36,625 nucleotides of DNA, from assembly GCA_025358525.1 (NCBI GenBank), contig JANYJI010000060.1:1-36625 (forward strand), given 5' to 3'. The position numbers and the translations under genes were made by a program. The notes under the pieces were generated by a model. The model saw nothing but the letters and a program-made list of their open reading frames with translations. It ran no database searches and was not told the origin of the DNA. Positions within the stretch are counted from its first letter, which is position 1, and each line of letters opens with the position of its first letter. Positions 16,211 through 24,124 of the stretch are shown here, piece by piece. The stretch is from Chloroflexota bacterium (lineage in GTDB: Bacteria; Chloroflexota; Limnocylindria; Limnocylindrales; CSP1-4).

Positions 16211-17520
16211 ACGGCTGGCGGACTCTCTTCCCCAACGCCCGGTACATCGCGATCCGCGAATACCGGAGCCGCGCAAGGAGCCGCAGCTTTGTCATCGGCA
16301 CACTCATCCTGGCCGTCCTGGCATTCGCAGCGACGCAGACACCGATCCTGATCGACGCGGTGGCGGGCGGGAGCAAGACCAAAGTCGAGGTGGTCGTCCG
16401 TGCTGCTGGCCTGCCGTCGGACGCACAGACGGTCCTCGATCAGGCCCTCAACGGCGCGCCCGCACCCGGATCGAGCCAGCACAAGAGCTTCGACTTCAGC
16501 TGGCTGACGTCGGACCAGCTTTCGCCCGCACAGAAGGTTCTGGAGGCGGGCAAGTTCGATGCGCTGCTCATCGTCGACCGCGACGCGAGCAGCCGCGACC
16601 TTGTCTTTACGCTGCGAACCGACCTGCCAGCCGACGGCCGGCAGGCTCAGTTGATCGCCAACGCCGTTACATCGCTCACGATCGAAGACAGGCTGGTTCG
16701 GGCAGGGACGTCGGCCGCCGCCATACTCGCGCCCACCAGGTGGGAGGTTCTGCCGGTCAACTCATCCGCCGCGACGCCGGTCAACAGCCTCAACCAGGAG
16801 ATCTCGTCCACTCTTCTGTCGACCGGTCTCATCGTCCTGATCTTCATGGCCATCATCACTTATGGGGTCTGGGTGGCGATGAGCGTGGCTGAGGAGAAGG
16901 GCAGCCGGGTGATGGAGCTGATGCTCAACGCCACGACACCTCTACAGATGCTGACCGGCAAGGTGATGGGCAACGGAGCTGCGGGGTTGACCCAGTACGG
17001 CATAGTCCTGGGCGCGGTGGTGGCCGGCCTGCTAGCCCAGGGCCCGATCCATAAGGCTGCCTTGGGCACTGATGCGGGAGCTCAGTTCGGGGGGCTCAGC
17101 CCGACGGTCCTGGTCGCTTTCGTGGTCCTCTTCGTCCTTGGCTTCCTGCTGTACTCACTTCTGTATGCCGCACTCGGATCGCTCGTCAGCCGGCAGGAGG
17201 ACGTCCAGAGCGCCACTTCGCCGTTGATGATGCTGATCATGATCGGCTACTTCCTGTCGGTCTTCGGTCTGCAGGCCATCGATGAGACATGGGTCAAGGT
17301 CGCCTCGTTCGTGCCCTTCTTCAGCCCGTACCTGATGCTGGCCAGGGTCTCGATGGGCCATGTCCAGATCTGGGAGTTTGCCCTGGCAATCCTGCTGCTG
17401 ATCGCGAGCATCGCCGTGGCACTCTTCGTTGCCGCTCGGATCTACAGCGCCGGGGTCCTTCTGTACGGTCAGCGAGTCGGTCTGCGCCAGGTCCTGCGGG
17501 CGGCACGGATGTCGCGCTAA
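16207..17520 (+). CDS. ABC-2 type exporter permease (NatB-like)
   Basis: The 437-residue membrane protein is the partner of the preceding ATPase, coupled by a 4-base overlap. It has a cytoplasmic start NARYIAIREYRSRARSRSFVIG, one hydrophobic segment (TLILAVLAFAATQTPILI), an extracytoplasmic region of about 160 residues, then a cluster of membrane helices beginning STLLSTGLIVLIFMAIITYGVWVAMSVAEEKGSRVMELML. The phrase SVAEEKGSRVMELMLNATTP matches the coupling region of NatB/ABC2_membrane_3 permeases. The substrate is unknown. The gene ends in a 53-base gap facing the convergent ligase-like gene; no clear terminator is seen there. Confidence 0.92.
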   Translation: MNGWRTLFPNARYIAIREYRSRARSRSFVIGTLILAVLAFAATQTPILIDAVAGGSKTKVEVVVRAAGLPSDAQTVLDQALNGAPAPGSSQHKSFDFSWLTSDQLSPAQKVLEAGKFDALLIVDRDASSRDLVFTLRTDLPADGRQAQLIANAVTSLTIEDRLVRAGTSAAAILAPTRWEVLPVNSSAATPVNSLNQEISSTLLSTGLIVLIFMAIITYGVWVAMSVAEEKGSRVMELMLNATTPLQMLTGKVMGNGAAGLTQYGIVLGAVVAGLLAQGPIHKAALGTDAGAQFGGLSPTVLVAFVVLFVLGFLLYSLLYAALGSLVSRQEDVQSATSPLMMLIMIGYFLSVFGLQAIDETWVKVASFVPFFSPYLMLARVSMGHVQIWEFALAILLLIASIAVALFVAARIYSAGVLLYGQRVGLRQVLRAARMSR

Positions 17521-17573
17521 CGCGGCTCGGCCGGCGGGACGCGGGTGGATGTCAACGGGCCAGGCCAGCTCAG

Positions 17574-18305
17574 TCAGAACTCGAGTGGCAGGCGCTGGAT
17601 CAGGGCCAGGACGGGCCGTGTTGGCGCCGCAACTTCCTGCTCGGCCAAGACGTGAAGAGGCATTTCGCCCGGTTGGGTGGCAATCGAGCGCCACAGTTCA
17701 CTCTGGCGGCCGGGCAAGTATGGGCTGCGCAAGTGGCGTGCCATCACTCCCCGCAGCCCCTGCTGGGCCACGGCGAAGTAGAGATCCAGCCCCTCGCGCA
17801 CGACGCCCGGCAGCACGACCAACTCCTGGCTGGGCCGAACGATGCGAGCCAGATGCTCCCGGCGACGCAGGAGCGGCTGGGCGATGATCGGCCGGCCGGC
17901 GACCCACAGCAAGTCGAAAGCAAGGTAGACGGGCGTCGAGTCGGTCCGGCTGCCGTCGGCCAGGCGACCGACGAGGGCATCCTCGTCCATGCGGCCGACT
18001 TTGTCGGGAATGACGATCTCGCCGTCGAGAATGGCGGGCCGGCTGCCCACCAGATCCGGAATTCCGGCCAGTTCGGGCAGGTACGGAGCCAGGTCGCGGC
18101 CCATCTCATCAAGCAGACGAAGCCGCGGCCCGTGCGCGCCGTCCGGTTCGATGAAGGCCAGGGCTCGGCGGCCACCCCAGCGCGGCTCGAAGACATGGTC
18201 GTCGGAGTCGAAGGGGGCGTGGGCGGGTTTGGGCAGCATCGGCCGCAGCGAACGGGGCAGGCGGGCCACGTCGCCGGTTAGGCTCAGCGAGAGCTGGTCT
18301 GACAC
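17574..18305 (-). CDS. DNA-ligase-like nucleotidyltransferase with degenerate active site
   Basis: The 243-residue protein resembles the nucleotidyltransferase domain of LigD/LigC-type ATP-dependent ligases but appears catalytically dead. Motif I, normally EPKWDGxR with the AMP-accepting lysine, reads EPRWGGRR. Motif III (ILDGEIV) and motif IIIa (YLAFDLLWVAGRPI) are kept. Motif IV, normally EGVVAKR, reads RGVMARH although the flanking SPYLPGR is kept. Motif V (WxKxK) is replaced by LWRSIA. Only about 40 residues follow, too few for the OB-fold. The frame is open with neighbour-like codon use, so it is not an obvious pseudogene. It lies 53 bases downstream of ppk2 in the same direction. The GTG start at 18305 has no clear ribosome site but sits 6 bases after TAGTAT. 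It may bind nucleotide, RNA or a protein partner. Confidence 0.8.
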   Translation of the reverse strand: MSDQLSLSLTGDVARLPRSLRPMLPKPAHAPFDSDDHVFEPRWGGRRALAFIEPDGAHGPRLRLLDEMGRDLAPYLPELAGIPDLVGSRPAILDGEIVIPDKVGRMDEDALVGRLADGSRTDSTPVYLAFDLLWVAGRPIIAQPLLRRREHLARIVRPSQELVVLPGVVREGLDLYFAVAQQGLRGVMARHLRSPYLPGRQSELWRSIATQPGEMPLHVLAEQEVAAPTRPVLALIQRLPLEF

Positions 18306-18358
18306 GCCCCGATACTACGCCCTGACGCTGTTCGCGCCCCTGCGATTTCTGGGAGCGA

Positions 18359-19420
18359 TCAGTACTTCTCGGGGACGAAGTGCTGCTTGCGGATGGGAGG
18401 GCGCTTGTAGCCCTTGTCCACCTGGCGCGGCGGCAGAACGATCTGATCGGGCGTGGTGTCCTCGTAGGGGATCATGCCCAGAAGGTGGCTGATGCAGTTC
18501 AGCCGGGCCCGCTTCTTGTCGTCCGCCTCTACCACCCACCAGGGCGCCTCGGCCGTGTTAGTGGCGGCGAACATGGCGTCCTTGGCTCTCGAGTAGTCGA
18601 CCCACTTGGAACGGGCGGTGACGTCCATCGGAGAAATCTTCCAGCGCTTGGTCGGCTGGTCGATCCGATCCTGGAAGCGGCGTTCTTGCTCCTCGTCGCT
18701 GACCGAGAACCAATACTTGATCAGGATGATTCCCGAGCGGACGAGCATCCGTTCGAACTCGGGCGCCGTCTTGAGGAAGTCCTTGTACTCCTCCTGCGTG
18801 CAGAAGTCCATGACGTGCTCGACCCCGGCTCGGTTGTACCAACTGCGATCGAAAAGGACCCACTCGCCGGCGGCCGGAAACTCGGCCACATAGCGCTGGA
18901 AGTACCACTGCGTCTTGTCGCGGTCGGTCGGGATGCCTAGGGCGCAGATGCGAGCGACGCGCGGGTTGAGGCTCTCGGTGATGCGCTTGATGACGCCGCC
19001 CTTGCCGGCCGCGTCGCGTCCTTCGAAGAGGCAGACGACTTTCAGGCCGCGAGCCTTGATCCACTCCTGGAGCTTGACCAGCTCGATCTGAAGATGTACC
19101 AGCTCCGCTGCGTACACCTTGCCCTTGAGCTTCTTGCGGCGCCTCTGAACCCGGTCGCCCGTACTCGGGTCGAATGCGTCAGCGCGGGCAATACGGGCAT
19201 TCTGCTGATGCTCCGTCCTAGATCGGACCACTCGCTTCTCGCGCCGAACGACCGCCGCGGCCTCTGCCCTCGACGCCCCGCTCTCGTCCGCGACACTCGG
19301 CTGCGCCGGCTGCGCCGACGCCGAGGGCGGCGGATCTGAAGCGGCGTGGGTGACCGCTGAGGCGGGGTCGTGGAGCGACCCCTTCATGGTGCCGTGACCT
19401 TTGCTGCGATCTTTCGCCAC
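18359..19420 (-). CDS. ppk2: Polyphosphate kinase 2 (PPK2 family)
   Basis: PPK2 enzymes transfer phosphate between polyphosphate and nucleotides, usually making NTP or NDP from polyphosphate. I moved the start from the track GTG (19441) to the GTG at 19420 (MAKDRSKGHG) because a perfect AAGGAGGT lies four bases upstream. The product is 353 residues: about 80 low-complexity residues, then the PPK2 core. It shows Walker A FEGRDAAGKGG (about 134), lid-region RVARICALGIPTDRDKTQWYFQRYV, Walker B-like VLFDRSWYNRAGVEHVM, FERMLVRSGIILIKYWFSVSDEEQERRFQDRI and the C-terminal RWKISPMDVTARSKWVDYSRAKDAM. The single core domain of about 270 residues fits class I. A ligase-like gene follows. Confidence 0.95.
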   Translation of the reverse strand: MAKDRSKGHGTMKGSLHDPASAVTHAASDPPPSASAQPAQPSVADESGASRAEAAAVVRREKRVVRSRTEHQQNARIARADAFDPSTGDRVQRRRKKLKGKVYAAELVHLQIELVKLQEWIKARGLKVVCLFEGRDAAGKGGVIKRITESLNPRVARICALGIPTDRDKTQWYFQRYVAEFPAAGEWVLFDRSWYNRAGVEHVMDFCTQEEYKDFLKTAPEFERMLVRSGIILIKYWFSVSDEEQERRFQDRIDQPTKRWKISPMDVTARSKWVDYSRAKDAMFAATNTAEAPWWVVEADDKKRARLNCISHLLGMIPYEDTTPDQIVLPPRQVDKGYKRPPIRKQHFVPEKY

Positions 19421-19424
19421 GCGG

Positions 19425-19432
19425 ACCTCCTT
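19425..19432 (-). promoter_or_regulatory. Perfect Shine-Dalgarno sequence deciding the ppk2 start
   Basis: On the minus strand AAGGAGGT precedes the GTG at 19420 by four bases. It falls inside the longer track ORF, which argues against the upstream GTG at 19441. Confidence 0.8.
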
Positions 19433-19568
19433 TTGACTCACGGTAGGTCATGGCGGGCGCCGAGGCAACGGCCAACAGGAGCAGGGTCGTCGCCGCCGAG
19501 ATGGCCCCGCAGTAGTACGTCAGCGCGATGAGGTGGCGAACCATTGTGTCTAGTACCATCCCGAACGG

Positions 19569-20801
19569 ATGCTTTGGTTGCGAGCCCTCTACCTGTCGAA
19601 CGGCCTTGCCGTCGGCGCGCTGTACGGCTTCATCCCCGTACTGCTCCTATCCAAGGGCTTCGACCCGGCCTTGATCGGCCTCACCACGAGCCTCGGTTCT
19701 CTCGGCTACTCGTTCGCCTTGCCCGCATGGGGCCATGTGGGCGACGTCTTGACGGGGCCGAGACGTGCTCTGCAGCTGGCCTGCATTCCCGCCGCGGTCT
19801 TCGCCCTGGGACTGAGTGCTCCGCTGCCAGTCGTGGCGGTGATCGTCTGCCAGGTGGTCATCAGCGCCGGCGGCGGTCCGATGGCGGCGCTGACAGACGC
19901 CATGGCTATCCCCGTTCTCGCGAACGCGTCGCGGGAGTACTCCCGATTGCGGCTGATTTCGAGCATCGGGGCGGCCGGCATGGCCATAGTCTGTGGCTTG
20001 CTGTACAGCCGGACCGGGTATTTGGCAGCGCCGATCGTCTACGGCCTCACGATGGGGATGACGATCCTCTCGGCCCACAAGGTGCCGCTCGGCCGAGACA
20101 GCGAACGCCACCGCAAAGCTCGCGGTGTGCTCGAAGGGCGGGCTCATATACCGCCGGTGCGGGGCCGGTTCGGTTCGGTCGGGGAGGCGCTGTCCGGTCG
20201 ACCGCGCTTGCTGGCGGTCCTCGCCTCGGTCTTGCTCGTTTTCATTGGATTCATGGGCTCGGCCACCTACATCTCGGTGCGTATCACCGACCTGGGTGGC
20301 GGTGCCGCGGAGGTGGGCCTCGCCAATGGGCTGGCCTGGGTGGCCGAAGTGCCGGGGCTCATCCTGGCCGGCTGGCTCGTCGTCAGGTTCGGCCTGCGGC
20401 CCATCCTGGCGGTGTCGGCGGCCGGGTTCGCCGCATGTATGGTCAGCTGGATTGTCCTTGTCGATGCTGGGCCGATCCTGATCACGCGCTTCCTCTCGGG
20501 CGTCTGCTTCGGCGGGATCCTGGTCGCGTTCGTGCTGACGATGGCGCAATTGCTGCCGGCGCGCCTCCAGGCGACCGGTCAGACGCTCTTCCAGGCAGTT
20601 GGTTTCGGGGTCGCGGCTGTGCTCGCCAACCTTCTGGGCGGAATCCTGTACTCGACGGCAGGGCCGCTCGGTGTCTTTGGCGGAGGTGCGATTTGCGCCC
20701 TCATCGGCGGCCTTGTGGGCCTCGTGGCCCTTCCCGAACGGGCTCCCGGGAAGCCGAGCGCCGAGCTGGTGCCGTTGGCCTCTGTCCCGGCGGTGATCTA
20801 G
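19569..20801 (+). CDS. Major facilitator superfamily transporter
   Basis: A 410-residue membrane protein with about twelve hydrophobic segments in the two-times-six MFS arrangement. The first helix is ALYLSNGLAVGALYGFIPVLLLSKGFDPALIGL. The loop between helices 2 and 3 holds an MFS motif A-like LPAWGHVGDVLTGPRRALQL. A hydrophilic central loop (GRDSERHRKARGVLEGRAHIPPVRGRFGS) separates the halves, and the equivalent loop in the second half includes LAGWLVVRFGLRPILAVSA. The overall pattern resembles the MFS_1 / nucleoside-sugar-like drug efflux group. I cannot name a substrate. The ATG at 19569 lacks a clear Shine-Dalgarno sequence. It is divergent from ppk2 and upstream of argH. Confidence 0.88.
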   Translation: MLWLRALYLSNGLAVGALYGFIPVLLLSKGFDPALIGLTTSLGSLGYSFALPAWGHVGDVLTGPRRALQLACIPAAVFALGLSAPLPVVAVIVCQVVISAGGGPMAALTDAMAIPVLANASREYSRLRLISSIGAAGMAIVCGLLYSRTGYLAAPIVYGLTMGMTILSAHKVPLGRDSERHRKARGVLEGRAHIPPVRGRFGSVGEALSGRPRLLAVLASVLLVFIGFMGSATYISVRITDLGGGAAEVGLANGLAWVAEVPGLILAGWLVVRFGLRPILAVSAAGFAACMVSWIVLVDAGPILITRFLSGVCFGGILVAFVLTMAQLLPARLQATGQTLFQAVGFGVAAVLANLLGGILYSTAGPLGVFGGGAICALIGGLVGLVALPERAPGKPSAELVPLASVPAVI

Positions 20802-20932
20802 CTTCACAAGAGCCGGTGTCTACGGCCCTCCTCACGTCGCGCGTCGCCCTTGCCGGGCCGGTACCATGGCCCCAACGAGCGCCGGTTTCGTCGGGCCGAC
20901 GGCGATGCGGCACTCGTAGCGGAGGAGTTCTC

Positions 20933-22348
20933 ATGAGGCTGTGGGGCGGTCGATTCGAAGGCCTGTCTGACGAGCGGATGGCCGAGTTCACCCGTTCCAT
21001 CGACTTCGACCATGTCCTCGCCCTGGACGACATCGCCGGCTCGATCGCCCATGTGCACGGCCTGGGCCGGGCCGAGCTGCTCGCACCGGACGAGGTAGAA
21101 ACGCTCGTGCGAGGACTCGCTGAGCTGCGGGCCGACGTGGCGGCGGGCAAGCTGACCTGGGACCCCGCTCTCGAGGACATCCATATGAACCTCGAGGTTG
21201 CGCTGCGGGAACGGGTTGGGCCGGTGGCCGGGCGGCTGCACACCGGCCGATCGCGCAATGACCAGGTTGCCACCGACATGCGCCTGTGGCTGCGCCGCAC
21301 CATCGACGGCTTGGACGCATCGATCGTGGTCATGGAGCAAGCCCTGGTTGGGCTGGCGGAGCGGGATGGCGACGCGATCCTGCCTGGCATGACCCACATC
21401 CAGCCTGCCCAGCCGGTCCTGTTCGCCCATCACCTGCTGGCCTACGTTGAGATGTTCGAACGCGACCGGGGCCGATTGGCCGATTGCAGACGGCGCGCGA
21501 ACGTCAGCCCACTCGGCTCGGGCGCGCTCGCTGGGGCCGGCTACCCGCTCGATCGAGAGGGCACGGCAGCGGAGCTCGGCTTCGACGGCGTCACCGCCAA
21601 CTCGCTCGATGGGGTGTCAGATCGCGACTTCGTGATCGAGGCCATGGCTGCCTTCGCCTTGTCGATGGTCCATCTCTCGAGGTTCGCGGAGGAGATCACC
21701 TGGTGGTCGAACCCGCGCCTTGGTTTCGTTCGCGTTTCCGACGCCTTCTCTACCGGCTCATCGATGATGCCCAACAAGAAGAACCCGGACCCGGCCGAGC
21801 TGGTCCGGGGCAAGGCGGCTCGGGTGATCGGCGAGCTGACGGGTCTGCTGGCGCTGATGAAGGGCCTACCGCTGGCCTATCAGAAGGACATGCAAGACGA
21901 CAAGCCGCCTCTCTTCGATGCCGCGTCCACCCTCGACATGTCGCTGCGGGTGATGGCCGGCATGGTTGCGACGCTGACCGTGAACCGCGAGAAGATGCGT
22001 GCGGCGGCCGGCGAGGGGTTCACCACTGCCACGGCCGTGGCCGATGCCCTCGTCCGGAAGGGAGTGACTTTCCGGGCCGCTCACCACATCGTCGCTACGC
22101 TAGTTGCCGAGGCCGATCGCGCTGGCATCACACTGGACGCTCTAGACGACGCGACGATCGCGGCGGCTCTCTCCGCGTCCGACGACTCCATCGCGCTCGC
22201 CCTTGTCGGTGACGCGGCGGTGGCCGCTGATTTGCGGGTTGCGGCTGGTCTGGAGGGGGCCCTGGCCGGCTGCGATGTGATCGGCGGCACGGCCCCCCGA
22301 CGCGTGGCCTCGGCCCTGGCGGCGGCCAAAGGGCGGCTGGGGCTTTAG
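20933..22348 (+). CDS. argH: Argininosuccinate lyase
   Basis: ArgH splits argininosuccinate to arginine and fumarate, the last step of arginine synthesis. The track ORF starts 1.4 kb too early; the real ATG is at 20933 (MRLWGGRFEGLSDE), preceded by GGAGGAG. The 471-residue protein shows MWGGRF-type N-terminal residues, HTGRSRNDQVATDMRLWLR (substrate binding), MTHIQPAQPVLFAHHLLAY (catalytic histidine) and the family signature GSSMMPNKKNPDPAELVRGKA with the catalytic serine loop. It lies on the strand opposite to argCJBRG, about 4 kb away from argG, between an MFS gene and amt. No ARG box was seen in the 131 bases upstream. The last six codons including the stop are repeated just after the gene. 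Confidence 0.97.
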   Translation: MRLWGGRFEGLSDERMAEFTRSIDFDHVLALDDIAGSIAHVHGLGRAELLAPDEVETLVRGLAELRADVAAGKLTWDPALEDIHMNLEVALRERVGPVAGRLHTGRSRNDQVATDMRLWLRRTIDGLDASIVVMEQALVGLAERDGDAILPGMTHIQPAQPVLFAHHLLAYVEMFERDRGRLADCRRRANVSPLGSGALAGAGYPLDREGTAAELGFDGVTANSLDGVSDRDFVIEAMAAFALSMVHLSRFAEEITWWSNPRLGFVRVSDAFSTGSSMMPNKKNPDPAELVRGKAARVIGELTGLLALMKGLPLAYQKDMQDDKPPLFDAASTLDMSLRVMAGMVATLTVNREKMRAAAGEGFTTATAVADALVRKGVTFRAAHHIVATLVAEADRAGITLDALDDATIAAALSASDDSIALALVGDAAVAADLRVAAGLEGALAGCDVIGGTAPRRVASALAAAKGRLGL

Positions 22349-22366
22349 GGGCGGCTGGGGCTCTAG
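22331..22366 (+). repeat. 18-base tandem duplication spanning the argH stop
   Basis: GGGCGGCTGGGGCTTTAG is followed directly by GGGCGGCTGGGGCTCTAG, with 17 of 18 bases identical. The first unit encodes the argH terminus GRLGL plus stop; the second repeats it in frame including a second stop codon. Confidence 0.9.
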
Positions 22367-22581
22367 AGGCCTCGCGGGGGGGGAGGGGCGATGGCGTAAG
22401 GGCGATCGCGGCGCGCTTCGGCCCGTACGAGGCGTCCCGAACCACAACTCTCACGCCACCCAGGCGCTACCGGAGGGCTACCCGGTCGCTACCGATTCGG
22501 GTGCCTGCGCTACCTACGCTTCCCCAGACGGAAATCTGTGACCTGGTTTCGTTGCGAGTTGGAAGCGAAGGAGTTCCGAGC
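22349..22581. other. argH-amt intergenic stretch
   Basis: After the 18-base duplication there is a G-rich run (CGCGGGGGGGGAGGGGCG near 22373-22390) and then mixed GC-rich sequence with no convincing promoter, riboswitch or intrinsic terminator that I can identify. If amt starts at 22501 the gap is 152 bases. Confidence 0.5.
22568..22573 (+). promoter_or_regulatory. Shine-Dalgarno supporting the TTG start of amt
   Basis: AAGGAG lies eight bases before the TTG at 22582. The upstream GTG at 22501 has no comparable site, so the shorter protein is favoured. Confidence 0.6.
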
Positions 22582-23811
22582 TTGGTTTCCCAGATCAACG
22601 CTGGCGACACGGCCTGGGTGCTGACTGCGACAGCGCTCGTCATGTTGATGACGCCCGCCCTGGCCCTCTTCTATGGCGGCCTCGTTCGTCGGAAGAACGT
22701 GCTCAGCATCCTGATGCAGTGCATGTTTATCCTGGCCCTTGTCAGCGTGACGTGGGTACTCGTGGGCTACACCCTGGCCTTCGGAAAGGATGTCAACGGT
22801 TGGGGCATCATCGGGGGCCTGGACAACCTGGGCCTCAAGGGCGTCGGAGCTGATCCGGGTCCCTACGCCAAGACGATCCCTGCCAGCGCGTTCGCCCTCT
22901 TCCAGATGATGTTCGCCATCATCACTCCGGCTCTTATCATCGGCGCCTTTGCCGAGCGCAAGCGGTTCAAGGCATTCGTCCTGTTCGCTCTCTTGTGGAG
23001 CCTTGTGGTCTACTCGCCGATCGCCCACTGGGTCTGGGGCGACGGTGGTTGGCTGCGCAACATGGGCGTGCTCGATTACGCCGGCGGCACCGTCGTTCAC
23101 ATCAGTTCGGGCGTAGCCGCCCTCGTGGCCGCCCTCGTTCTGGGGCCGCGCGTACGGCGCGAGTCAGACCGTTTCGAGCCCCATGACGTCCGCTTGACCG
23201 TGATCGGGGCCGGAATCCTGTGGTTCGGCTGGTTCGGCTTCAACGGCGGGTCGGCGTTTGCGGCCGACTCGCATGCCGTCAACGCCGTCATGGTGACCAA
23301 CACGGCGGCCGGCATGGGCGCCCTGACGTGGCTCACGATGAGCTGGCTGCACAAGGGTTCGCCGTCAGTCATCGGGGCTGTCTCGGGCGCAATTGCGGGC
23401 GAGGTTGGCATCACCCCCGCGTCCGGCTTCGTCGACCCGAGTTCGGCCATTGTGATCGGCTTCATCGCGGGTGCCGTTTGCTACGGCGCCATCCTGCTGC
23501 GCGAGCGTCTCAAAATCGACGACGCCCTCGATGTCTGGGCGGTCCACGGCGTCGGCGGCACGCTGGGCATTCTCCTCACGGGCATCTTTGCCACGACGGC
23601 CATCTCAAGCAGTAGGGGCCTGATCGACGGCAATCCGGGCCAGATTGGCATCCAGATGGTCGCCATCGTCGCGACTTGGCTCTACAGCGCGATCGCCACG
23701 CTGGTGATTCTCAAGGTAGTGGACTTGCTGGTGGGGCTTCGTGTCGAGGAAGCAGAGGAGGAACTCGGCCTGGACCTTTCGCAGCACGGGGAGGCGGTCG
23801 GGGCGGTGTAG
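22582..23811 (+). CDS. amt: Ammonium transporter Amt
   Basis: Amt forms trimeric channels that move ammonium into the cell. From TTG 22582 the product is 409 residues with eleven expected membrane helices and starts MVSQINAGDTAWVLTATALVMLMTPALALFYGGLVRRKNVLS, which fits family starts; the track GTG at 22501 would add 27 non-conserved residues. The pore twin histidines are in GGTVVHISSGVAALVAALVLGPR and DVWAVHGVGGTLGILLTG, and the signature GVLDYAGGTVVH is present. The phenylalanine-gate region lies in ALFQMMFAIITPALIIGAFAER. No glnK/PII gene follows; instead a 27-residue membrane peptide is encoded 229 bases downstream. Placement near argH suggests a nitrogen theme, though co-regulation is not shown. 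Confidence 0.95.
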   Translation: MVSQINAGDTAWVLTATALVMLMTPALALFYGGLVRRKNVLSILMQCMFILALVSVTWVLVGYTLAFGKDVNGWGIIGGLDNLGLKGVGADPGPYAKTIPASAFALFQMMFAIITPALIIGAFAERKRFKAFVLFALLWSLVVYSPIAHWVWGDGGWLRNMGVLDYAGGTVVHISSGVAALVAALVLGPRVRRESDRFEPHDVRLTVIGAGILWFGWFGFNGGSAFAADSHAVNAVMVTNTAAGMGALTWLTMSWLHKGSPSVIGAVSGAIAGEVGITPASGFVDPSSAIVIGFIAGAVCYGAILLRERLKIDDALDVWAVHGVGGTLGILLTGIFATTAISSSRGLIDGNPGQIGIQMVAIVATWLYSAIATLVILKVVDLLVGLRVEEAEEELGLDLSQHGEAVGAV

Positions 23812-24040
23812 GCTACGGCCTCACGGCCGCGAGTCTGCCCCACGGACTCGTGCGGCAACCCAAGCCTCGTCGGTTGTTGGCAAGCGCCACCGGCTTGATC
23901 GTCCCCAAGCGCAACCCTGGCGGCACTAGAGCGTCACCCATGTATCACCGCTGCGCTACTGATTGCGACCGACTCTCTACGTAGACTTCCAACCATCAAG
24001 AGGGTCGAAAGGCCGGAGCTTCAGCCGAAGGAGCCCAGAA
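23812..24040. other. amt to small-ORF intergenic stretch with two hairpins
   Basis: Immediately after the amt stop are two short stems, CGGCC-TCAC-GGCCG (23816-23829) and CGAGTC-N9-GACTCG (23830-23850), without a T-tract, so at best a Rho-type or weak end. The rest holds no riboswitch class I recognise and no strong promoter. Confidence 0.4.
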
Positions 24041-24124
24041 GTGATCGCAGCCGCATTCGTCAGCTTCGCAATCCTGGTCGTGGCATGGATCATTGCTCCC
24101 TCGCGCGCCAAGGTCGCCGAGTAG
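24041..24124 (+). CDS. 27-residue single-span membrane peptide (unannotated small ORF)
   Basis: Translated by hand because it is too short for the track: MIAAAFVSFAILVVAWIIAP then SRAKVAE, stop TAG. One uncharged hydrophobic helix of about 19 residues ends in a basic/acidic tail, predicting a C-in single-span peptide. Support for coding: GTG start with AAGGAG seven bases upstream (24028-24033), 21 of 27 codons ending in G or C like the neighbours, and a hairpin terminator 36 bases downstream. It resembles KdpF or CydX-type accessory peptides only in size and shape; there is no kdpA or cydA here and it lacks the KdpF C-terminal PE-F motif. It might assist Amt or the nearby kinase, but function is unknown. 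Confidence 0.6.
   Translation: MIAAAFVSFAILVVAWIIAPSRAKVAE

Noticed and set aside
19544-20932. Upstream part of the 934-residue ORF containing argH
   Set aside because: Out-of-frame reading of the MFS gene; argH begins at 20933 with GGAGGAG upstream.
20804-21433. Minus-strand 209-residue ORF opposite argH
   Set aside because: Shadow of argH with low-complexity composition and no recognisable domain.
22373-22390. G-run after argH as a G-quadruplex
   Set aside because: Only two or three G-tracts of useful size are close together; in GC-rich DNA this is weak evidence.
23940-24040. SAM-I-like ATCAAGAGGG sequence ahead of the small ORF
   Set aside because: Only the first few bases match; the GAGGGA core and other conserved helices of SAM riboswitches are absent.
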